Shown here: one piece after another, positions 1-5,335 of the stretch | Position numbering within the stretch: position 1 is the first letter of the stretch | How the letters are laid out: each line of letters starts with the position of its first letter | Assembly: GCA_030691985.1 (NCBI GenBank) | Contig: JAUYDB010000171.1 | Location: forward strand, 1-13,871 | DNA: 13,871 nt | Direction of reading: 5' to 3' | DNA from: Candidatus Omnitrophota bacterium | GTDB lineage: Bacteria > Omnitrophota > Gorgyraeia > 2-01-FULL-45-10 | Notes under the pieces: model-generated | Told to the model about the DNA's origin: nothing | The model's input: only the letters and a program-made list of their open reading frames with translations | Databases searched by the model: none | Program-made: the position numbers and the translations under genes

Positions 1-39
1 CCCGACGGAACTTGTATTTTGAGATTCGATCTTTGCCTA

Positions 40-130
40 CCCCTCACCCTTGCCCTCTCCCCTAAAGGGGAGAGGGGATTCCCTCATAATTTCCTCTCCC
101 CCGGAGGGGGAGAGGATTAAGGTGAGGGGG
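40..130. repeat. Double-hairpin REPIN-like repeat
   Basis: Two G/C-rich hairpins lie side by side. The first has arms CCCTCTCCCC (53-62) and GGGGAGAGGG (67-76) around a TAAA loop. The second has arms CCTCTCCCCC (93-102) and GGGGGAGAGG (106-115) around a GGA loop. Both are enclosed by outer complementary arms, CCCCTCACCCTT (40-51) and AAGGTGAGGGG (about 119-129), which differ by one extra C. Paired palindromes in opposite orientation are the layout of REP doublets (REPINs), and C/T-rich repeats of this kind are, from memory, scattered between genes in many bacteria. It could also fold as a transcript-end structure for a gene lying upstream of the window, but there is no U-tract. Confidence 0.75.
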
Positions 131-155
131 AAATTGTGCTAATTTGGACAGCAAT

Positions 156-211
156 GGGACACAATACCTATTTCCTTGAGACTTTGTGCAGGGAAATAGG
201 TATTGTGTCCC
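156..211. repeat. Perfect 20-bp inverted repeat, REP/MITE-like
   Basis: The left arm at 156-175 (GGGACACAATACCTATTTCC) is exactly complementary to 192-211, with a 16-nt loop at 176-191. The arm resembles the GGGACA...TATTTCC repeats that I recall being associated with REP-type tyrosine transposases (RAYTs) in several phyla, but no transposase is present here. It ends 35 bp before the start of the radical SAM gene, so it would form a strong stem in that gene's leader if transcription begins upstream. A short direct repeat (CGATTTCC twice, 213-228) follows it immediately. Confidence 0.8.
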
Positions 212-236
212 CCGATTTCCCGATTTCCCTAACTAG

Positions 237-242
237 AAAGGA
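237..242 (+). promoter_or_regulatory. Ribosome binding site deciding the radical SAM start
   Basis: AAAGGA lies 4 nt before the ATG at 247. It is the only good Shine-Dalgarno match near the 5' end of this reading frame and supports 247 as the start. The upstream ATG in the same frame (154) falls at the edge of the palindromic repeat and has no comparable site. Confidence 0.6.
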
Positions 243-246
243 TGTT

Positions 247-2001
247 ATGGATCTTGGCGAGCTTCTGCTTACTGTTAAGAAGCCGGGGAGGTATGCCGGC
301 GGCGAATGGAATTCTGTGAAGAAGGAATGGTCCGACGGAATGATAAAAGTCCTTCTCGCGTTTCCTGACCTGTACGAAATCGGCTCAAGCTACCTGGGCA
401 TTAAGATACTCTACGGTATTTTAAACGCCCGCGACGATTGCCTTTGCGAACGGGCCTTCTCTCCCTGGCAGGACTTCGAAGAAGGCTTGCGTAAAAATAA
501 GATAAGCCTCTTCAGCCTTGAATCAAGACACCCTATAAGGGCGTTCGATATAATCGGTTTCAGCCTCGCATACGAACTTACTTTCACAAATGTCCTGAAC
601 ATGTTAGACCTCGGGAATATTCCTGTCCGGTCCCGCGACAGGACTGATGACGATCCTCTGATTATAGCCGGCGGGCCTTCGTGCTACAATCCGGAACCCA
701 TGGCAGAATTTATTGATGCCTTTCTAATAGGAGACGGCGAAGAGGCGATGCCGGAAATCATCGAGGCTTATAAGGCGTCAAGGCGCCAAGGCGTCAAGAC
801 GCCAAGACAGGAGCTGGTGAGAAGACTGGCTCGCATAGAAGGCGTATACGCGCCGTCACTATATAAAGTTGAGTATAACTATGACCGTACAATAAAAAAG
901 TTTTCACCGGTCGAAGATTGTGTTCCGGACAGAATCACGAAAAGGGTCGTAAAGAACCTGGACGGCGCATTTTACCCTACAAAACAGATAGTCCCAAACA
1001 TATCCATAGTGCACGACCGGTTAGCCATTGAAATAATGCGCGGGTGCAAACATGCCTGCAGGTTCTGTCAGGCTACGGCAACATACAGGCCATGCCGCGA
1101 AAGGACGATCGGCGAGATACTGCGCATAGCCAGAGAATCCTATCGGGAGACCGGATACGACGAGATATCGCTTTTGTCTTTATCGAGCGGGGATCATACC
1201 CGCATAAAAGATATTATCGAGAAGCTGAATGAGGAATTTCACGGTTTGGCCGTCTCGGTCTCGGTGCCGTCTCTTCGGATAGAAGATGTGTTAAAAGACC
1301 TGCCGATCCTTATTTCGAAGGTGAAAAAATCGGGACTTACTTTTGCCCCGGAGTCCGGCAGCGATTGTTTACGGAAGATTATAAACAAGAATATAGATAT
1401 GGAGAAACTCTTCCGCGCGGCGTCCGAATATTATCGAAACGGGTGGCGGAGGGTTAAACTTTATTTCATGCTGGGCCTGCCGCATGAAAGAGATGAAGAT
1501 GTTCTTAGAATACCGGAATTGATATATAAAATTTCAAATCTTAAAAGGGATATTGACGGCAGATCCGGTTTTATATCGGCCAGCATAAACGCCTTCATCC
1601 CGAAACCTCACACCGCTTTTCAGTGGAAATCGATGGATCCGATTGAGGAGTTAGAGCATAAAAAAGAAATATTAAGAGGAGCCGTGAAATCGCGCTTTGT
1701 AGAGCTCGATTTTCATTCATTTGGCATGAGCCGGCTCGAAGCAATCCTTTCGAGAGGAGACAGATCGCTTTCGCAGGTGATCTATGAATCGTGGAGGTCG
1801 GGTGCGCGATTTGACGGTTGGCAGGATGTTTTTAATTTAAACATATGGCTTGATGCGTTCAAAAGATGCGGTGTGGACGATAGCTTTTATTTAAATAGAG
1901 AGAGACGTTTCGATGAAATATTGCCATGGGATTTTATCGATATAGGTGTAAAAAAAGAATCTCTTTTGAAAGAGATAAACTCTTTGCCGGCGCTTATTTG
2001 A
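247..2001 (+). CDS. B12-binding-domain radical SAM protein (TIGR03960-like)
   Basis: A 584-residue protein with the layout of the TIGR03960 family: an N-terminal part resembling a B12-binding domain, including GGPSCYNPEP and the family-like DAFLIGDGEE, followed by a radical SAM barrel. The iron-sulfur motif Cys267-x3-Cys271-x2-Cys274 (GCKHACRFC) is intact, so it should bind a [4Fe-4S] cluster and cleave S-adenosylmethionine. The substrate of this family is not established; in other genomes it often sits beside a DUF2344 protein and RNase G/ribosomal protein genes, which are absent here. The frame is open further upstream, but those extra 37 codons translate a palindromic DNA repeat and lack a ribosome site, so I start at 247, just before the family's PGRYxGGE region. 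The protein ends near a typical length of about 600 residues. Residues about 176-188 (KASRRQGVKTPRQ region) are encoded by an 8-bp tandem repeat and look like an expanded linker. Confidence 0.9.
   Translation: MDLGELLLTVKKPGRYAGGEWNSVKKEWSDGMIKVLLAFPDLYEIGSSYLGIKILYGILNARDDCLCERAFSPWQDFEEGLRKNKISLFSLESRHPIRAFDIIGFSLAYELTFTNVLNMLDLGNIPVRSRDRTDDDPLIIAGGPSCYNPEPMAEFIDAFLIGDGEEAMPEIIEAYKASRRQGVKTPRQELVRRLARIEGVYAPSLYKVEYNYDRTIKKFSPVEDCVPDRITKRVVKNLDGAFYPTKQIVPNISIVHDRLAIEIMRGCKHACRFCQATATYRPCRERTIGEILRIARESYRETGYDEISLLSLSSGDHTRIKDIIEKLNEEFHGLAVSVSVPSLRIEDVLKDLPILISKVKKSGLTFAPESGSDCLRKIINKNIDMEKLFRAASEYYRNGWRRVKLYFMLGLPHERDEDVLRIPELIYKISNLKRDIDGRSGFISASINAFIPKPHTAFQWKSMDPIEELEHKKEILRGAVKSRFVELDFHSFGMSRLEAILSRGDRSLSQVIYESWRSGARFDGWQDVFNLNIWLDAFKRCGVDDSFYLNRERRFDEILPWDFIDIGVKKESLLKEINSLPALI
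773..810. repeat. 8-bp tandem repeat inside the radical SAM gene
   Basis: Four copies of an 8-bp unit plus a partial fifth occur head to tail: AGGCGTCA, AGGCGCCA, AGGCGTCA, AGACGCCA, AGACAG. Three units make 24 bp, so the array can expand by whole codons and keep the frame. It encodes a basic, polar linker between the GDGEE motif and the conserved GVYAPSLY segment, where the family varies in length. Confidence 0.8.
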
Positions 2002-2026
2002 CAAACCCCGCCTTCTATAGTATACT
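1998..2026 (+). promoter_or_regulatory. Sigma-70-type promoter of the GGDEF gene
   Basis: TTGACA at 1998-2003 and TATACT at 2021-2026 are separated by exactly 17 bp, a near-consensus housekeeping promoter. The -35 box overlaps the last codons and stop (1999-2001) of the radical SAM gene. Transcription would start near 2033, giving a leader of about 68 nt. This makes the GGDEF gene, and possibly the pilus genes after it, independent of the radical SAM gene. Confidence 0.75.
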
Positions 2027-2087
2027 TACCATAAAATCATCTTACAGAGATAATTTAATCATATAGCTCTATATATTTTCACATTCG

Positions 2088-2094
2088 AAGGAGG
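2088..2094 (+). promoter_or_regulatory. Strong ribosome binding site of the GGDEF gene
   Basis: AAGGAGG, 6 nt before the ATG at 2101, is a full-length Shine-Dalgarno match and the strongest in the window. It fixes the start. Confidence 0.8.
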
Positions 2095-2100
2095 CAGGAT

Positions 2101-3516
2101 ATGGGTTTCTTCAAAAGCATGGCTATGTTACACAGGGGGTTAAGATACAAATTGATGCTCGCCTTCAGCCTTATGACGATAATCCCGCTTCTTGCCAGCA
2201 TGTATATAGTTTCGATTTATGTCTTTCCTAAATTGGACAGTTTAGCCGAAGTCAGTCTTGTAATATTGGCGGCAGTAATTGTCGCGCTATTAGGATTGCT
2301 TTTTATCAGAAGACTTATCGACCCGGTCATAGACATGGCCATAGAGGCGAAGATGATAGCGAGCGGCGAATATGACAGGGCTATACCGGTGTCAAGCGGT
2401 GACGAGATCGGGAACCTCGGCGAGTCGATAAACGCCATGACGCGGAAGATAAAGACCAACCTTGACGAGTTGAGAAGTTATGGCCAGAAGATGAAAGAGG
2501 TAAATATAGAGATACATAAAAAGGTGTTGGCGCTATCGAGCCTTTTGCAGATAGGAGACATAATTTCCGCAGGCTCCATCCACCTGGATTCGCTCTTGGA
2601 GTTGGCTGTGGAGAAGGCCGCTTTGGTCTTTGACAGAGGTTTCAGTGTCTTATATATGCCCAAAAAAGATGGAGGGGACTTTGTCAGCAAGGCGGTATAC
2701 AATGTGGATGAGGAAGCGATCGGTGAGCTGATAATAAAGAACGGGGGGGAAGGAATACTGGAGAAGGTATTGGCGGATGGGTCTGTGATGATCGTCGACA
2801 GGGGCGTTAAACTGTCAAAGGACATGGAGAGTTTCATGTCCTCTTGCAGGTTGAAGAATGTATTGGCCGTGCCCGTCAGCTCCGGAAAGAAGCCGCTCGC
2901 ATTGCTCCTTGCGGGCAATAAGCTGGATGACTTCAGATTTAAAAGCGATGACGTCGACCTTATAAAGGTATTCGCGAAACAGATAACCATAGCTATTGAG
3001 CGTGATATTTTAGATCAGAGGACAAAAGAGCTTGCCATAATAGACGACCTTACGGGCCTGTATAATAAAAATTTTATATTACCCAGGCTGGAAGAGGAGA
3101 TTAAACGAGCCATATTCTATCAGAGGCCGTGCTCCTTAATCGTAATCAATATCGATAATTTTAAAAAGTTTCGCGAATCCCGCGGTGAGCTTGCGGCAGA
3201 AGAGGCGTTAAGAAGAATGGCCAAGCTTTTCAAGGAGAACATGACCCCGGCGGGCAAGACAGCAAGGATAGGCGGGGATGAATTCGCGTTGCTGCTTCCC
3301 GAAAAGAACAAAAAAGAAGCCATAGATATAGCGGAAGAGCTCAGGAGGAAGATAGAGTCTACGAATTTATCACGAGAGGGGATGATAAACCTCTCCGTTA
3401 GCTGCGGGGTCAGCGAGAACCCTATAGACGGCGCCACAAGCGATGAGCTTTTCAAGAAGGCTATGGATGCCGTAAGGCGAGCGAAGTTATCCGGAAAAAA
3501 CAGAGTTGTCGCATAA
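2101..3516 (+). CDS. Membrane HAMP-GAF-GGDEF protein, probably altered diguanylate cyclase
   Basis: A 471-residue inner-membrane signalling protein. Two hydrophobic helices (about 19-41 and 49-69) are joined by a very short loop, so there is no periplasmic sensor domain. A HAMP domain (about 68-122, with DEIGNLGESINAM) and a short coiled stretch follow, then a GAF-like domain (about 145-300) and a GGDEF domain (about 312-471, with DDLTGLYN and RIGGDEF at 389-395). GGDEF domains normally make c-di-GMP from two GTP. Here the signature loop is intact, but the DxD metal site reads Asn350-Ile-Asp352, and the positions of PleD Asn335 and Asp344 (by my manual alignment) are Arg358 and Glu367. There is no RxxD inhibitory site. 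The enzyme may be inactive, weak, or act as a nucleotide sensor. It has its own promoter and lies 178 bp before pilT. Confidence 0.88.
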   Translation: MGFFKSMAMLHRGLRYKLMLAFSLMTIIPLLASMYIVSIYVFPKLDSLAEVSLVILAAVIVALLGLLFIRRLIDPVIDMAIEAKMIASGEYDRAIPVSSGDEIGNLGESINAMTRKIKTNLDELRSYGQKMKEVNIEIHKKVLALSSLLQIGDIISAGSIHLDSLLELAVEKAALVFDRGFSVLYMPKKDGGDFVSKAVYNVDEEAIGELIIKNGGEGILEKVLADGSVMIVDRGVKLSKDMESFMSSCRLKNVLAVPVSSGKKPLALLLAGNKLDDFRFKSDDVDLIKVFAKQITIAIERDILDQRTKELAIIDDLTGLYNKNFILPRLEEEIKRAIFYQRPCSLIVINIDNFKKFRESRGELAAEEALRRMAKLFKENMTPAGKTARIGGDEFALLLPEKNKKEAIDIAEELRRKIESTNLSREGMINLSVSCGVSENPIDGATSDELFKKAMDAVRRAKLSGKNRVVA

Positions 3517-3529
3517 AGTCAAAAATTCA

Positions 3530-3670
3530 CGTTAGTCCACAGTCCATGGTCCATAGTAAAGAAAAAGAAAAAAATATGACGTTCAAGAAGGGTTCTGAAG
3601 CCATTACCTGCATATTCCAAGCTTTAGGTCTATTGACTAAACACTATGGACTATCGACTATGGACTAACG
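3530..3670. repeat. Long inverted repeat with 7-bp-iterated arms
   Basis: The arm at 3530-3557 (CGTTAGTCC...CATAGT) pairs with 3643-3670 at 25 of 28 positions, enclosing an 85-nt loop. Each arm is made of near-copies of a 7-bp unit (AGTCCAC, AGTCCAT, GGTCCAT). It fills most of the gap between the GGDEF gene and pilT and ends 11 bp before the pilT ribosome site. I see no transposase or convincing promoter inside. It could be a non-autonomous mobile repeat, an mRNA processing/stability stem, or a weak terminator. Confidence 0.75.
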
Positions 3671-3680
3671 ATACTATAAC

Positions 3681-3686
3681 GAGGAG
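3681..3686 (+). promoter_or_regulatory. Ribosome binding site of pilT
   Basis: GAGGAG lies 8 nt before the ATG at 3695 and supports that start. It lies just outside the inverted repeat, so the repeat would not directly mask it. Confidence 0.65.
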
Positions 3687-3694
3687 AACGCCAT

Positions 3695-4759
3695 ATGCCG
3701 CAACATATAAATAAACTGCTGGAGCTGATGGTCGCAAAGAATGCGTCAGATATACACATAACTGCCGGGGCTCCAGCGAGCTTCAGGATAGACGAAAACC
3801 TTGTGCCGGCAGATAAGGATGTATTATCTCCGGAGGATTCGAAGAAACTGGTATATAGCATGCTCAGCGATGCCCAAAAGGAGATGTTTGAAAAAGATTT
3901 AGAGCTCGACATGGCTTTTGACATGAAAGGTTTTGGCCGTTTTAGAATTAATGTATTTCGCCAGATGGGTTCCGTCGGCGCTTCGATCAGGTTGATCCCG
4001 TACAACATATGGTCGTTTCAAGAATGCGGGTTGCCGATAAATGTCGTCCTCGACTTTTGCAAGAGGCCCAAGGGATTGATATTGATCACCGGGGCTACCG
4101 GAAGCGGAAAGTCCACGAGCCTGGCCTCGATGATTGATTGGATAAACCAGAATAGAAGCTGCCATATAGTCACAGTCGAAGACCCCATAGAATTTGTCCA
4201 TGCCAACAAAAAAGCTATTGTGAATCAGCGCGAGGTCTATAGCGATACCCATTCGTTTGGAGCCGCCCTTAAACACGTCTTGAGAGAAGATCCTGATGTA
4301 ATTTTGATAGGAGAATTGCGGGACATTGAGACGATCGAATCCGCCCTTATCATAGCGGAGACGGGACATTTGGTATTCTCAACCCTTCACACATCAGACT
4401 GCGTCCAGACTATCAACAGGATAATAGATGTATTCCCTGCAGACCAGCAGTCTCAGGTACGCACGCAGCTATCATTTGTGCTGATAGGCGTCCTGTCACA
4501 ACAGCTGATACCCAGGATGGGCCAGCCCGGCCGTGTGCTGGCTGCGGAAACCATGATAGTGACGCCGGCAATAAAAAGCCTTGTCAGGGAATCTAAAACA
4601 CATCAGATATATTCAGTGATACAGACTTCCCAGAAAGAGGGCATGAAGACCATGAACCAGTCGCTTTATGAACTTTGTCAGAAAAAATTAATTTCCTATG
4701 AAGATGCCTTCGACAGGACAACGGATGCGGATGACCTCGCGAGGATATTTAAGAGATAA
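3695..4759 (+). CDS. Type IV pilus retraction ATPase PilT
   Basis: A 354-residue hexameric secretion/twitching ATPase of the PilT type, which disassembles pilus filaments at the inner membrane and so powers twitching and DNA uptake. The N-terminal PAS-like part (KNASDIHITAGAP) is followed by the RecA-like core: Walker A GATGSGKST at 133-141 (Lys139), Asp box TVEDPIEF, Walker B DVILIGELRD and His box STLHTSD. The C-terminus (MIVTPAIKSLVRESK, then EGMKTMNQSLYEL) matches PilT rather than PilB, as do the absence of a Zn-binding Cys cluster and the short length. No key residue appears missing. It ends 2 nt before the stand-alone MshEN gene, so the two are almost certainly co-transcribed. Confidence 0.95.
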   Translation: MPQHINKLLELMVAKNASDIHITAGAPASFRIDENLVPADKDVLSPEDSKKLVYSMLSDAQKEMFEKDLELDMAFDMKGFGRFRINVFRQMGSVGASIRLIPYNIWSFQECGLPINVVLDFCKRPKGLILITGATGSGKSTSLASMIDWINQNRSCHIVTVEDPIEFVHANKKAIVNQREVYSDTHSFGAALKHVLREDPDVILIGELRDIETIESALIIAETGHLVFSTLHTSDCVQTINRIIDVFPADQQSQVRTQLSFVLIGVLSQQLIPRMGQPGRVLAAETMIVTPAIKSLVRESKTHQIYSVIQTSQKEGMKTMNQSLYELCQKKLISYEDAFDRTTDADDLARIFKR

Positions 4760-4761
4760 AT

Positions 4762-5211
4762 ATGGCGACGATCAGGCGTATTGTATCAAAACAATTAGGC
4801 GAACTCTTGCTCGAGAGGAGTATTATTAATCAATCTCAGCTGGAGAAGGCCCTGAAACTGCAGAAAGAGAGGGGCGGCCTTATAGGGCAGATATTGGTAA
4901 TGCTGGGGTTCGCTAAGGAAGAAGAGATAGCTCAGGCCCTTACGGTGCAATACGGATTTCCTTATCTTCCTTTAGATTGTTATGAGATAAATCCGGAAGC
5001 GATCAAACTCATACCGGAGAACGTGGCAAGGCAGTATAACCTGATAGCCATTGATAAGATAGAAGACCTTCTTACCATCGCGATGTCCAACCCGCTGAAC
5101 ATTCAGGCCGTAGAAGATATAGAGGTGCTTACAAAATGCAAGGTTCAGGTCTTTGTCAGCACAATGACCGACGTGACGAACGCCATAAAGAAGTACTACA
5201 GTAGCAAATAG
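4762..5211 (+). CDS. Stand-alone MshEN (GspE N-terminal) domain protein
   Basis: A 149-residue protein equivalent to the N-terminal domain of the PilB/GspE ATPases but with no ATPase core. Two MshEN-like repeats are visible: QLGELLLERSIINQSQLEK from residue 11 and LIGQILVMLGFAKEEEIAQ from residue 40. The usual C-terminal half of the domain follows (YGFPYLPLDCYEINPEAIKLIP, then LTIAMSNPLNIQAVEDIE). MshEN domains of type II secretion/type IV pilus ATPases bind c-di-GMP through two R-L-G-type motifs; both motifs here keep the Gly but replace the Arg (Gln11, Leu40). It starts 2 nt after pilT with only a weak ribosome site, suggesting translational coupling. It may compete for, or adapt, ligand or partner binding to the pilus motors; its role is inference. 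Its stop codon TAG is the first triplet of a dispersed repeat. Confidence 0.85.
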   Translation: MATIRRIVSKQLGELLLERSIINQSQLEKALKLQKERGGLIGQILVMLGFAKEEEIAQALTVQYGFPYLPLDCYEINPEAIKLIPENVARQYNLIAIDKIEDLLTIAMSNPLNIQAVEDIEVLTKCKVQVFVSTMTDVTNAIKKYYSSK

Positions 5212-5305
5212 AGTCAGACAACGAGTTTTAGCGGTTAGCGTATAGCGTGTAGCGTATAGGAAAAACAAAAAACTATCCGCTAAACGCTATCCGCTATACG
5301 CTAAA
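5209..5305. repeat. Dispersed inverted repeat, copy 1 (TAGCGTA units)
   Basis: A 33-bp left arm (5227-5259), built of 7-bp units such as TAGCGGT, TAGCGTA and TAGCGTG, pairs with 5273-5305 at about 28 of 33 positions across a 13-nt loop. The left flank plus arm start (TAGAGTCAGACAACGAG followed by TTTTAGCGG, 5209-5245) recurs at 10029-10064 in the same orientation, with two substitutions and one 1-nt indel. The first three bases are the stop codon of the MshEN gene. The stem lies between the pilT-MshEN pair and the pilB genes and has no U-rich tail, so mRNA processing or a mobile repeat seems as likely as termination. Confidence 0.8.
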
Positions 5306-5335
5306 CTAAGATAGTAAGTCTATGCCGAGGCGACA

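Noticed and set aside
136..246. Longer start of the radical SAM gene
   Set aside because: The extra 37 codons translate the perfect palindromic repeat and have no ribosome site; AAAGGA before 247 and the start of family similarity favour the shorter form.
2478..2990. 170-codon antisense open frame
   Set aside because: It lies wholly within the GAF part of the GGDEF gene, has Ser/Leu-rich low-information composition and no ribosome site; it is a shadow of the real gene.
3633..3680. Possible pilT promoter (TTGACT with TATCGA, GACTAT or TATAAC)
   Set aside because: Spacing is wrong, or the -10 would abut the ribosome site, and the sequence is explained by the inverted repeat arm.
5209..5305. 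CRISPR-like repeats in the gap
   Set aside because: The units are 7 bp, imperfect and arranged as opposing arms; there are no spacers of constant length and no cas genes.
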